A stretch of 64,000 nucleotides of DNA, from NCBI GenBank assembly GCA_035048495.1, contig CM068548.1:17214588-17278587 (forward strand). Reading direction: 5' to 3'. Shown piece by piece: positions 1 through 11,475 of this stretch (the first letter of the stretch is position 1; every line of letters starts with the position of its first letter). Made by a program: the position numbers and the translations under genes. The notes under the pieces were generated by a model. It was given only the letters and a program-made list of their open reading frames with translations, ran no database searches and was not told where the DNA came from. The DNA comes from Euptelea pleiosperma. Lineage: Eukaryota > Streptophyta > Magnoliopsida > Ranunculales > Eupteleaceae.

Positions 1-306
1 AACATTGCACACTAATAAACATTTTTTTTTTTTTTTTGATAAGCAACAAAACCTATTTTATTGAGTTAACGTGGGAAAACAAGATAAATGATCGAGACAT
101 TTCGAGAATAATAAGATGAAATCCCTAAAATGCCCTTTCATTGGTTTGTCCAGAAAACTTTTTATTTCTCTTCCCATTTTAGGGAAACACCCCCTTTTCC
201 TTCTACGACATCCGCAGCTAAAAAAGTAACCCGGGTTGAATTAAAGTTGGGTTAAACTCAACATTGGTTACTTTAGAGTTTAGACTACTGTGTACTGTCA
301 ATGCCG

Positions 307-632
307 ATGAAAGCCCATAATATGAGCTACGTGGCATACTCTTAAAGGACTCGAACAATATGGATGTTTGGCCACTCCCTAACTGGAACTACAAACCAAA
401 AATCAACATGATCAATGATTTCTAGGTTTGATGATTGGATTTCTTTTCATGGGTTTATTTTAATCGTGTGAATTTGAGCATTATTGACCATTATTTGGGG
501 TACGAAGATCCAATGGTTTGAAATCACCGATGATACTGATTTTTGGTTTGTAGGTCCAGCTAGGGATTGGCCAAACATCCATACGGTTAGTCCTCTAAGA
601 CTATGCCAATGGCTCATTGTGGTCTGTCATCG
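307..632. repeat. Family A palindromic MITE, copy 1
   Basis: The left arm reads as a GAGCTACGTGGCATACTCTTA motif followed by a TATGGATGTTTGGCC motif. The right arm is roughly its reverse complement, with GGGATTGGCCAAACATCC and then TCCTCTAAGACTATGCC. The two arms are about 100 bases each and flank a spacer that itself folds. The same arms recur about 14 times in the window. It has no coding capacity. A non-autonomous inverted-repeat DNA transposon is inferred; the superfamily is not resolved. Confidence 0.7.
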
Positions 633-1504
633 GCCTCAATGACAGTTATGAAAGTTTTACTTTGCATCAATTTTTTTTCATTTGACAAAAATGTCCTTCT
701 AACAAAGTATTTTTCGTTAAGGATGGAGTGGAGTAAGTCACAACTGAGGTAACGTGAAACTTTTCTTGTTTATATAATGTAGGTTGTTGATTTCCATACA
801 GCATTCACAGTAAATTAAAGGGCACGGTTGGTGGGCCCATATCTGCCCCCGAGAGTTATATCTTAATTTTAGTCTGGAACTGTCGTGAGAGTAGGAAACC
901 CACAAAAATATAGGCTCTTATAACCTACATCTGCGACCTTAGATTGGATTGTATATATTTCTTTTGTCCGAAAACAAAAGAAATTAGTCTAAGAGCCTTT
1001 AGCTGATTCGAAAGTTGGGATACCCCGACTCTTATACCAACTAGCTGCTGGACAGAGTGGTGGCCTTTGGATAGCCTGGAAAGACGGAGTCCTCGTATAT
1101 ATTGTGTCTCGAAACAATAGAGGTATTCACCTCAAAGTCATATCGAAACCTTCAACCACCCCTAGATCAATTCCTCGTAGTTGATCGCGGGGATTTCAAT
1201 GATATTGCCCATTAAAAGGGGGGAACATCATAGTCAGACTTAATGGGTTAAATATGATCTTAATGGGTTACAAAATCTTTTTTTGTAATAAGCATCATGA
1301 TGGGGTCATTCTTGTCAAATATAAAAAGTTTACAAAAGAGGTAAAAAACTTGCTAGAAAAATTAAATTCTCATTGGTTTCTGAAAAAAAAATAATCTCTT
1401 CATTTATTTGCTGTTCAGTAGTTGGCTCCAAAGCATAAATTTGCCTTCAATGGCATGATTCCCTACATCACAAGTTTACTTGAATGCAAATTTTTGCTCG
1501 GGAA

Positions 1505-2640
1505 AAGATTATTGGATGTTTGGTAGTGATTTCTGACCGTTGGGGATTGGAGTCTTTTTCATAAATTTATTTTTAATCGTGGGATTCGAGCATTATATGG
1601 GGTACTCAGATCCAAAGGTTAGAAAACAATAATCAAGATGATTTTTCGCATGTAGATCCACTCAGAGATAGCCCGAATTTCTATACGGCGTCAGTGGTCT
1701 CTACGAGTATTCCACCTGGCTCATACTGTGGTCTGTCATCAAAGATTTATTCGTTTCCGTTGGCAAACATGTGGGGATGTCGGGAACATCATTCCAATGG
1801 TCCCACTCCCAACTAATGAAATAAATCTAATTGGATAACCCATCAAATTTATCTTTAATCCAGCTGAGTTGGTGAAGGATCTGAACAAATCTTTGATGAT
1901 GTATGTCTTTGATAAGGAATGCTCACGGACGTCGTCCATATCGGACACGTGGTACATTCTTATGTGGACCTACAGAGTAAAAAATAAATCTAATTGGTGA
2001 TTTTTAACCGTTGGATTTGAGTTTTTTTCATTGGTTGGTTTTCAACCGTGGGATTCGAGAGTTATTGGCGGTACTCGCATCCAATGGTTAGAGAATCATC
2101 AATCAGGCTGATTTTTCGTCTGTACTATGGCGTAAACATCCATACGATAAGTGAGTGATCTGAGATCTCTAAGAGTTACCTGCTCCCACGTAGCTCATAC
2201 GGACGACGTCAGTGAGCATCCGTCATCAAATATTTATTTCAGTCTCCTTCCCGTGACATGCCATGTGCAAACTGCAAAGAGCCACAGACTGAGCAGTGAG
2301 CACTACTTTTGGAGTAAAGTTTTTCTGAAACTTTCCTTATGACGGACCATGTTATTAGACACTACATACCTTATGGATGTTTGATGCATCCCAATATGGA
2401 CTAACATACTAAATATCAGATGGATTTCTGATTTCTAACATTTTTAATGACGTATTTTAATATATTTATTTACTACCGTGTGATTTGAGTATTATGTTAG
2501 ATACTATGATCTAAAGGTTATGAATCATTAATCATTCTGATTTTTGGTAGGTAGGTCCTACTATAGATGAACAATACATCTATACGTCTAATATTCTCTT
2601 AAAGACTTTCACGTAGCTCATATAATGGTCCATCACCAAA
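1505..2640. repeat. Cluster of degraded family A MITE copies
   Basis: Three partial or whole copies lie almost end to end, at about 1505-1740, 2005-2240 and 2342-2635. Each has the spacer block near ACCGTTGGATTTGAG and the arm block near ACATCCATACG, and all are well diverged. No open frame longer than about 70 codons is present and no gene was recognised. The clustering suggests repeated insertion into earlier copies. Confidence 0.55.
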
Positions 2641-2758
2641 GATTTATTACTCTACTTACTGTGGATTACTCTTCCCAGTCAGTAACCACAAGAATATTTT
2701 TGATGGAGAGTCGCTTTAGGTGTTGGTTCACGTGTCCAATCCGAAACCAACGTACAAT

Positions 2759-3487
2759 GAAACGAACCCAAGTTTAAGGGTATTTTGCAAAAAGAAATGT
2801 GTTTTTTGAAATTTGTCAAAAAAACTTAGGACGCGGAACCATTTGGCGTATGCTCAAAAAATATTTTAATGGCAGATATGCCCTTGTCCTGTTGCCTGAA
2901 AAATGTCAAATCATTGTCAGACGCCATACTGTTTGGCGACGGTTATTAACAGTCACCAAACCATTCGGCGTTGGCTATTAAATGTCGCCAAACCGTTTGG
3001 CGACTTTTAATAACATATGCCGAACGGTTTGGCGACTGTTAATAACCGTCGCCGAACGGTTTGACGACTGTTAATAACCATTGCCAAACAGTATGGCGTC
3101 TGACGGCGATTTGACTTTTTTTTTCATAGTTTTGGTGTACACACAAGGAAGATAAATTAATAGCTGATTTTTGGTGATCTGAAATTTCTAACATCATCAA
3201 ACGTGAGTTTCACATTAACATAGTAAAAAATAAACGCCTAACAGATAGCGTATCATTTTGTGAACCGCCAAACGGTTTGGCGGTTCACAAAGTGATACGC
3301 CATACCGTTTGACGACGTATAACAACATACGCCTAACCATTTGGCGTATCGTTTGAAGAGGGCAATTCAGCCATTTTAAAGTTTCATGAGAATACGCCAA
3401 ACGGTCCGGCGTCCTAGGTTTATTTTGACAAATTTCAAAAAATACGATTCTTTTTGCAAAATACCCTTAAACTTGGGTTTGTTTCGA
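2759..3487. mobile_element. 0.73 kb fold-back element with long inverted ends
   Basis: The left end (from GAAACGAACCCAAGTTTAAG at 2759 to about 2835) is matched by the reverse complement of the right end (about 3410-3487, ending CTTAAACTTGGGTTTGTTTC). Identity is high over roughly 75 to 90 bases, including an ACTTAGGACGC / GCGTCCTAGG boundary. Between the ends are tandem and inverted copies of a GCCAAACGGTTTGGC-type palindrome. No protein is encoded. No clear target duplication is visible, so the outer limits are approximate. It is interpreted as a non-autonomous fold-back DNA transposon. Confidence 0.75.
2915..3105. repeat. Tandem array of a 32-bp palindromic unit
   Basis: Five to six imperfect units of 32 bp occur head to tail. 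Each has a palindromic core of the form CGCCAAACCGTTTGGCG followed by a linker of the form ACTGTTAATAAC. Units differ at a few positions. The array is the left part of the interior of the fold-back element that surrounds it. Confidence 0.8.
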
Positions 3488-3585
3488 AAATTTTCCGTTC
3501 TACATGAATTAATTTTAGGAAAAAGATTTAACAAGATGATCTTACACTTTTTTGGCGGGCGGAATCACGATTTTTGTTACTCTCC

Positions 3586-3850
3586 GCTGCCATCTGGACC
3601 TACTGACCGCATGTGTGTTTAGTCCACTCCTTGGTGGATGTATATGCCAAAAATCACATTGATTAGTAGTCTCTAACCATTAGATCTTACTACCATTTAA
3701 TAAATGATTTTAGCCGTTGGATTCAACTATTATTTTTGAGTACTAAAACTAACAGCTAAAAATCAATAATTCAAGCTAATTTTTTATATGAATGTCTACT
3801 AAGGGTGGGTTAGACATCCATGGGGTCAGTGAACCCAGATGGTAGCGGCG
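3586..3850. repeat. Family A MITE, GGTGGG subtype
   Basis: The left arm has CTGACCGCATGTGTGTTTAG and CCTTGGTGGATGTATATGCC. The right arm has GGTGGGTTAGACATCC and GGTCAGTGAACCCAGATGG. The arms are imperfect inverted copies flanking an AT-rich spacer. This subtype shares the ACATCCAT core with the other family A copies but ends near CCATCTGG rather than in a G-box. Confidence 0.6.
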
Positions 3851-4011
3851 TGAGTAACAAAAGTTGTGCTTCCGCACGCAAAAAACGTGTTACATCAGAA
3901 CCCTTAATTTTACTTACGACGACTCGGTGCCCCGGGAGAAAATATTTGCCTAGGAGAACTTCAAAACTTGAAGCCTCCCTCCCAAACATTCCACTTGGAG
4001 ATCACTTCAGT

Positions 4012-4500
4012 GCCCACTGACCTTATGGATGTTTGTTCCACTTATCGGTGGATCGATGTAGCAAAAATCGGTTTGATCAATGATTTCTAACAGTTATATA
4101 TTAGCATCCAAAAATAGTCCTCAAATCCAACGGCTTAAAATGACTACGAAAATACTAAGTTTAACGGTTAGAAATCACCAATTAAAATTATTTTTGATGA
4201 AACCAAGGTTTAAAAGGGACTGTTATAATGGCATAACGGACTGCGGTGTTAACGTTTTTTTTCCGTTATAACAAATTGGAACGCTCAAACGAAAAAGGCA
4301 AATAAACGGAAAGAACGACCATTTTTTTATGAAATTTCCCAGAAAATAACGGCAGTTATTTTCGTTATAATGGAAAATAATGGCCGTTATTTTTTGGGAA
4401 TTTTAACGGCACACAACATAACGGGGGAGGTCTGAATCCATTAACATGACGGGCGTTTTAATGGCACACAACATAACGGGGACGGCAAACATATAGGACT
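4012..4500. repeat. Half copy of family A next to a family B (TTATAACGG) MITE
   Basis: Bases 4012-4200 hold one arm and spacer of a family A repeat. From about 4207 a second repeat begins with AAGGTTTAAAAGGGACTG. It continues with several inverted blocks of the type CCGTTATAA and TTATTTTCGTTATAATGG, up to about 4490. Similar blocks occur near 34855, 39130, 51925 and 56660, which defines a second dispersed family. No gene is present. Confidence 0.5.
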
Positions 4501-4830
4501 GTCTTTTTATTTGATATCACGGGGTAAAAAAATTTTTTTTTTTTAAATAATTCGTGAATAATATAAAAATTAATGGTTCATAATTTGCCTAACTCAAAAT
4601 CTTGCTATTTTTCCGGACGTTTTTATTAAAAAAATATAAAAAATTGTGTATAATATGCAAATTATATGTGGATTTAACAACCAGGATCCACCAAAAGAGA
4701 GGCTCAACAAAAACAAATATTATTCCGTCACCACCAATCCTTGCGTATAGGTGGCTTTCCTTGGATACGTTGCCGGACCGGCGCACTCGAATTTATCTTT
4801 TTTTTTTTTTTTCTTTTTTTTCATGACAAT

Positions 4831-5105
4831 CCACAATATGAGCCACGTGGCTCATTCTTATAGGATGCTGATCTATGGATTTTGCGCCAATTCCGTAGGT
4901 GGACCTTCAAACCAAAATCAACGTGGTTATCTAGGTGTTGGATTGTAGTTATTTTATGGGTTGATTTTAACCGTGGGGAATCAACCCGTATGTTTGAAAT
5001 CACTGATTTTTGGTTTGTAGGGCCACCCAGGGATTTGGCAAAACATCCATACGGTCAGAGTCCTCTAAGAGTATGCCACGTGGAACATATTGTGGGCCCT
5101 TAGCG
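4831..5105. repeat. Family A MITE with a CACGTG in each arm
   Basis: The left arm begins CACAATATGAGCCACGTGGC. The right arm ends GAGTATGCCACGTGGAACA followed by TATTGTGGGC. The arms are inverted copies of about 100 bases around a spacer that contains the ATTTTAACCGTGGG block. This is one of the best preserved copies, and both ends carry the hexamer CACGTG. Confidence 0.7.
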
Positions 5106-5224
5106 GCTTCAACTGATTCTTGATTGTCTGCAAAGTTTTACTCAAACTTTTGTCCACCACGGGTGGAGCAAACTTTTTTCCGGTGTAAAATACCGAGTGG
5201 AACTTTGCCAACGGACGTCAGACA

Positions 5225-5535
5225 ACAATATAAGCCACGTGACATACTCTTAGAGGATGATGACCGTATGAATGTTTGTCACACCCCTAGGTGGACCTAT
5301 ATACCAAAAATCAGCCTGATTAGAGATTTCAAACATTTGGATCTATGTGCCCCAAATAATGGTCAATAATTCCATGGTTAAAAATCAACCAATGAAAACG
5401 ACTCCAATCCAACGCTTAGAAATCACTAGTCAGGCTAATTTTTGGACTGTAGGTCCACCTAGGGTTGGGCCAAATATCCATGCAGTCAAAGATCTCTAAG
5501 ATTTTTCCGTATGGTTTATACTGTGGTCGGTCATT
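5225..5535. repeat. Family A MITE, copy near 5.4 kb
   Basis: The left arm has AATATAAGCCACGTGACATA and TATGAATGTTTGTCACACCC. The right arm has GGTTGGGCCAAATATCCATG and a TCTAAGATTTTTCCGTATGG end. The order of blocks is as in the other family A copies. No coding sequence is present. Confidence 0.6.
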
Positions 5536-5639
5536 AAATTTGATGACGGACGTCGTCAGCAAAGTTCTACTCGTATCATAACTAGGATAGAGAGTAACAA
5601 GGTGTAGCTCAACATTTTGGTTTGAGCTAGCACTATTTT

Positions 5640-5935
5640 GGTTACTCACCGCTACCATCTGAGCCCACTGACCGCATGGATGTTTAGCACACCCATTGGT
5701 AGACATTCATGCCAAACATCAGCTTGTTTGATAATTTCTAGCCCTTGATTTTAGTACTCAAAAAAATAGTTGAATCCAACGTTAAGAATCACGCTTTAAA
5801 AAGTACTAATATCTAATGGCTAGAGATTACTAATCATGGTGATTTTTGGTATGAATGTCTATGAAGAATTGGGCTAAACATCCATACGGTCAGTAGGCCG
5901 AGATGGCAGCGGTGAGATGAGTAATGAAATGGTGC
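5640..5935. repeat. Family A MITE, GGTGGG subtype, second copy
   Basis: The left arm has CTACCATCTGAGCCCACTG and GACCGCATGGATGTTTAG. The right arm has GGGCTAAACATCCATACGG and CGAGATGGCAGCGGTGAG. The ends pair as an imperfect inverted repeat. It is the same subtype as the copies at 3.6 kb and 9.3 kb. Confidence 0.6.
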
Positions 5936-6881
5936 TAAAGTTTGAGCTACAGCTTGTTACATCGCGACCCTAATAAGTAATAACCAAAGAAAAAGGAAAT
6001 AAAGCAAAAAAGGGTGGAAAGAGAGGTAGTATAAGGTGCAAAATGGGTGCACTGTAGATGATGCATCTTACAGATAAGGATCTGTACAACGGGGATAGTC
6101 GGTTGCAATGCACTTACTTAACTGACGGTAACGAAAGTAGTTATAACGGCGTTAGAAAGCCGTTAATAAATGGCAGTGTACCGTAGTCTGTAAAAGATGC
6201 CAGCTTGGTTCAGACAAAATAATATTTATTTGGAATTTGGTTTTGTTATTTGACATTTACCGCACTTTGTTGCTTTTTGAGTTTTGATTTCTTCTCTCTC
6301 TCTCTCACTCTGGGTCTCAGACTCTAGCTTTTGAGAGATTCCTGTGCTCTCCCTCTACTCCAAAATGAGATCCTTAGCTTCATTCCTTCCATAACTCCCC
6401 TTTAATCTGCTCTCTGTCTTCTTTTTTTCTCTTTTTTTTTTTTTAAATTTTTTCGGATTACTTTTGAGTTTCTTAGTTACAGATATCTGTTCCTGAGCAT
6501 ATCTTTGAAGGTCTCATCACTGGGTTTGGTTCTGAAGCTTTATCTCTTGTGTTTTTGAGCTTAGAGGAGCAGAATCCAACTGGTTCTGGATTTAAAAAAA
6601 AAATTTAATTTTTTTTGCACCATCTGAGCTCTGCTTTTTTTACTTTTTTTTTTTTCTGGTTTTATTTTCTTCTTCTGCACCGGGTTTTTTTTTTTTTCTT
6701 TTTTTCTTTTTTATATGTAGATTTCCTTGCTCCATCCTTCTGTTTTATTAGAGCTTTTTTTGGGATGTGAAGGGGAGAATCCAAGTGACTTTGCTTTGTT
6801 GTTTTATGGTTTTAGATCTGTTTTGTACATGTTTTATTTGCATCACCAGACCTTTAGCTTCAAACCGACTTTAGTTTTAAG

Positions 6882-7001
6882 GTGAGTATTGAAACCGTAG
6901 TTAGATTTTTTGTTGTCTTGCTTCAAATCAAGCTCTAGTTTCAGACCCATTTGCTCAAAGCTGTCTTTTTTGCTTCAAATTAAACTTTATTTCAGTTTCA
7001 G
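6882..7001 (+). other. Probable 5' UTR intron of the GH17 gene
   Basis: A good donor (AAG followed by GTGAGT at 6882) and an acceptor (TTTCAG ending at 7001) lie just upstream of the start codon at 7037. The leader from about 6290 on is rich in CT and T tracts, as plant leaders often are. The splice is inferred from the site consensus alone. Confidence 0.45.
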
Positions 7002-7036
7002 GTGCATTTAAGTTGGAGGGGTAGATTTAGGGAGTA

Positions 7037-10000
7037 ATGGGGTGGTTTTCTGTGGTTTTTGGGGCGGTTTCCTTGTTATCATTGGTGGCTTCAGTAAGTG
7101 GCATTGGTGCTAACTGGGGCACACAATCAACCCACCCTTTGTCGCCTGATACCGTAGTTAGGCTGCTCAAGGAAAATGGGTTTCAGAAAGTGAAGCTCTT
7201 TGATGCAGATTCAGGGACTTTGAAAGCTCTTGGTAAGTCTGGGATTGAAGTGATGGTTGGTATCCCCAACGACATGCTTGCCACTCTAGCCAGCAGTGTG
7301 AAGGCAGCTGAGAAATGGGTAGCCAAGAATGTATCTTCACATGTCTCCAGCGATGCCGTAAAAATTATGTGAGCTTTTCTGTACCTTTCCTTCCATGTTT
7401 TAATTTCCTTGAAGGGTCGAAAAGATATTATGTTCTCGAAAAATTCTTACATGTAGGAATTCATATATTACCTTCCACTTTCAATCCTATAGATATCAAT
7501 TTGAGGCTAATGTTGAATTAATCTTGACAAAATTATGGTTCAGTCAGAAAGTGGAACAACTCATGATTTTGTGGCCATTAATGATTTTAAGTTTGTTTTT
7601 ATCTCATGGATTGCAGTTAAGATACTGACACTAACCTCTCTTGGGTGGTCTGATGCTTGTTACTATGAAGTGTTAGAAATTGAGTAACATTTGGATTTGA
7701 ATGTTGGAATGTGGTTGATTTCTCTGCTTTGTAATGTTTACAGAGCTTTAGGTATAATTTGGTGCACACAAGATTGTTTCTAGTTTAATTGGTGTTAGCT
7801 TCGTATCTTTGGTAATGGGTGGATGAAACTTATCTTAGTGAAATTTCCTCTGATGATTTCTCAATATGCTACGTGGTTTGCAGTTTTAGGATTTTATCTA
7901 GTATAGCTCTGTGAGAACGTTAGGTAAGTTGTGGGGTTGAACACCATTGATTGTAGGATTCACAGTCCTTGGCTTGGTAAGATACTGAATAAGTGCAGCT
8001 CTGAAGCTACTTCTATAGTTATTTTGTGTACATGAGTCATATGAGTTTCTTATGATTGTGAATTTTACCCAAAAATAAATTTACGTGGGTACAGTTTGTT
8101 TTCCCTTCTCTGTCTTACTGATAAATTAATGGATGCGTCTCGCAAATAAGTGTGCTAAGTGTTGAATTCTTGTAAATATTCATTTGTTTCTTAAGTTGGA
8201 GTCCTGCTGTGGAAAGTAATGCCCTGGCATCTTTGCTGCCTCGCTTTCCAAATATTATTGACTCCTATTGTGGCTGGTTTTGTGATTTGTTTGATAAGTT
8301 CCCTTTGAAAAGTCGACAAGCATTTTATGTTGCATGCTCATTATACAGGAAGGGAATTACTATTTCTAAAGCACATCTTACTTCTTCTAGACCACCAATG
8401 TTTCTTCACTCCCATTTTGGTTCATCCACTTCAGTGAAAAAACACTAGTGCCATGGAAGAAGCAAAATGTGCTCTGGAAGTAGTAATTCATCACAAGAAA
8501 ATCCTAGAGTAACTTATCTTATGTCAGCATCTAAAACCATCCAATGGCATTAGATAGCAATATCAAGACACCTTTCCAAGAAAATTGTTTTAAAACATGA
8601 TCAGATTGGTATTGAACACGATTAGATGATGCTAGGAAAAGTTATTGATTTATTCTACTCTCGATATTCTCTGTTTCTTCTTATAAATCTCAGTTTTTTT
8701 CTTTTTTCTTTTTTTGGTTTGATCTTTTCTACCAGTACATTTTTAGAATTTTATTTTGAGATTCTATCTCTGATTCTATCTCTGTTAGAGCATGTCAAAA
8801 AAAAATGAGGTGAGATATATTGTTGAATCTTTGTGCATGCTACCTACAATTTTGACCCATGTCTCATGCAAATCATTTCAATATAAAATAACTCAATCCC
8901 TTATTACTTCACAAATAAACTTAAAGTTCAACCACGTGCTTGCTTCTCTAAGAGAATTGATATGTGTATGCAAAGCTCTATATGCCTATTGAGTCCCCCC
9001 TCTCTCACCATGTGCTCAAATGATTAGAGGCCATCAAAATCACCAAGTGTCATGAGAGCAAGGCTGTCTTGATACAAGCTGATGCCTTTTTTATACTTAA
9101 TATATTAATATATATGGTATTAATTAAAACTTTAACTCTTCTTATAATAGAAAATCTTTACTTAACAACAATTCTTAAAAATAAAAAATTATGGAAAAAA
9201 TTTAGATGCAGAGGACTCCCGTTGTAGTCCATGCAGAGGACTATCATGGCCCTACATCAGATTTTGGGCCCAATGACTGCGTTGATGTTCAGCCCACTTA
9301 TTGGTGGATAAACACACTAAAAAACAGCTTGATTGATGATTTCTAGCCATTGGATTTACTACCCGAAAAACATGCTTGTATCCAACGGCTAGAATCAATC
9401 CTAAAAAGTACAAAAATCTATGGTTAGAGATAACCAATCAGGTTGATTTTTTGTTTGTATATCCAACAAGGGGTGGGTTGAACATCCATGTGGTTAGTGG
9501 GCCCGGAAAAAAATGTGCTATGTAAGGCCTGGCTTGTACTGGGACCTTGGCTGGGGGCCTTCTCTCACCAAGGGGCCTTAGGCGACTGCCTTAATTGCCT
9601 TAAGGTAGAGACGGCCCTGCACGAGAGTTGAGAAAATCACACAGAACAGCAAGTAATATTATCCTTACCAAAGCAATCTTTCTGCTTCTACTGCAGAAAA
9701 GAAAATGCCTTGACAGAAGATAGAATTCTGAATAGAGTAAAATGGCGAAATAGGATTCATGTTGCTGTCCTTAAATAGTTGGGGTAAGGTGTAAATGACG
9801 ACATCATCATTATAAGCCTTCTCCCAATGGTATGGGGTCGGCTGCAGAATCTTGTTCCTCCTTCACGTTTCTCTCATAAAATGTTTGCCATCAAACCTTC
9901 TCCATTCCATGTCAACCAATCGTTGTATCTAGATCCCATCTTATCCCGTGCCAACCTAATCGTATAGTTTTGTTGTGCTTTACGTACAAATCTACTTAGA

Positions 10001-11475
10001 AGAGGTGAGAAGGTGATGAGCTTCTCAGATGGGATCATGGCAACATTACCTCTTAGTAGCCTGTCCGACATTTCCATCATGACCACCCTTAGTTCTGTAC
10101 TATGTCGTTGGAAAACAGAGGTTGATAGCCCCCCCCAACCTGGGAGAGGGGCAGAAACAATTACACGGTGGGTACGGTTATAGGATAGAATTTGAGACAC
10201 AATCTTGCATAAAAGCTGAAAAAGATCCCACAGAAAATAAGAGGAAAAACCCCACTTGAATTTGAATACTATGTACTTGTTCTTTTAAAGTTGCTACATA
10301 TTTTTTGTTGTTTTGATCCTTATCTCACCTCACCAGCTTGGTTTTTTTTTTTTCAAAGGTATGTTGCAGTAGGGAATGAGCCTTTCTTAGAAACATACAA
10401 TGGAAGCTTCCTTGGAACGACCTTTCCCGCTCTCCAAAATATTCAATCAGCCCTCATAAAGGCTGGCCTGAGCAACCAAGTGAAGGTCACTGTACCCCTC
10501 AATGCTGATGTGTATGAGAGTTCGACAGGCCTCCCGTCTGGTGGTGACTTCCGGGCTGACATCCATGATCTCATGCTCAGCATTGTCAAGTTCTTGAGCG
10601 ACAATGGAGGCCCCTTCACTGTCAACATCTATCCTTTTATAAGCCTCTACATTGATTCCAACTTCCCTGTTGAATATGCCTTCTTTGATGGCACCTCATC
10701 GCCCGTGATTGATGGTGGGAACACCTACAACAACATGTTTGATGCAAACCATGACACCCTCGTGTGGGCCTTGCAAAAAAATGGATATGGAAACTTACCC
10801 ATCATCGTTGGAGAAATTGGGTGGCCCACTGATGGAGATAGGAATGCAAATATTGGCTATGCCCAGCGGTTCAACCAAGGATTCATGACTCACATCTCGA
10901 CTGGGAGAGGGACCCCAATGAGGCCTGGGCCCATTGATGCATACCTATTTAGTTTGATCGACGAGGATGCCAAGAGCATTGACCCGGGGAATTTTGAACG
11001 GCATTGGGGTGTATTTTTCTTTGATGGGGCACCCAAATACCTGCTTAACCTTGGGACGACAAACTCAGGAGCTTTAGTTCAGGCCAAGAGTGTCCACTAT
11101 CTAAGCCAGAAATGGTGTGTCTTGTCGCCATCAGTTAGCCTCGATGATCCACAAGTGGCACCAAGCGTGAGCTATGCATGTGCCCGCGCTGACTGCACAA
11201 GCCTTGGATATGGAACAACATGTGCAGATTTGGATGCGCGGGGAAACATTTCCTATGCGTTTAACAGTTACTATCAGATTCACGATCAGCTTGATACTGC
11301 CTGCAAGTTTCCGAACCTTTCAATTATCACGAAGACAAACCCATCAACCAATAATTGCAGGTTCGGGATTATGATCCAGCAATATGCCGCCAGTGCTGAC
11401 CTGAGAGTGGGGTGTCTCCAAAAGCTGAATGGTTTGGTAGTGAGCATGTTGCTCTTTTTGTTGACAGTTCTGTGA
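7037..11475 (+). CDS. Glucan endo-1,3-beta-glucosidase, GH17 with X8 (CBM43) domain, GPI-anchored type
   Basis: Two exons, 7037-7368 and 10359-11475, join in phase (GTGAGC donor, TTTCAAAG acceptor) to give 482 residues, the usual size for this subfamily. Residues 1 to about 24 are a signal peptide, and the mature start IGANWG is typical of GH17. The proton donor is E118 in VAVGNEPFL and the nucleophile E263 in [12 protein letters not shown]. An X8 carbohydrate-binding module with spaced cysteines starts at W363-C364. The tail (about 465-482) is hydrophobic, as expected for GPI anchoring. Family knowledge: such enzymes hydrolyse callose and related beta-1,3-glucans at the cell surface, some at plasmodesmata. 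The gene faces the endonuclease V gene tail to tail. It resembles Arabidopsis At4g31140, from memory. The 3 kb intron holds a family A MITE. Confidence 0.93.
7369..10358 (+). other. Single intron of the GH17 gene, with repeat remnants
   Basis: The intron is 2990 bases and AT-rich. A family A MITE lies at 9258-9507 (listed separately). Around 9806-9845 there is a CCAATGGTATGGGGTCGGCT stretch that resembles a common plant dispersed repeat, and it is followed by a 108-codon minus-strand open frame (9874-10200) with no recognisable domain. The rest shows nothing that can be called. Confidence 0.6.
9258..9507. repeat. Family A MITE, GGTGGG subtype, inside the GH17 intron
   Basis: The left end is TTGGGCCCAATGACTGCG and the right end is GGTTAGTGGGCCC. 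The arms carry TTGATGTTCAGCCCACTTA and GGTGGGTTGAACATCCATG, which pair as inverted copies. The GGGCCC ends make this copy easy to delimit. Confidence 0.65.

Noticed and set aside
2915..3105. Regular 32-bp palindromic repeats that look like a CRISPR array
   Set aside because: There are no unique spacers between repeats, the surroundings are a plant nuclear genome, and the repeats lie inside a fold-back element with inverted ends.
8209..8448. 79-codon open frame in the GH17 intron
   Set aside because: It has no recognisable domain, starts within the intron, and both flanking splice sites match the GH17 reading frame.
9874..10200. 108-codon minus-strand open frame in the GH17 intron
   Set aside because: It begins without a convincing promoter, has no domain, and looks like part of a dispersed repeat.
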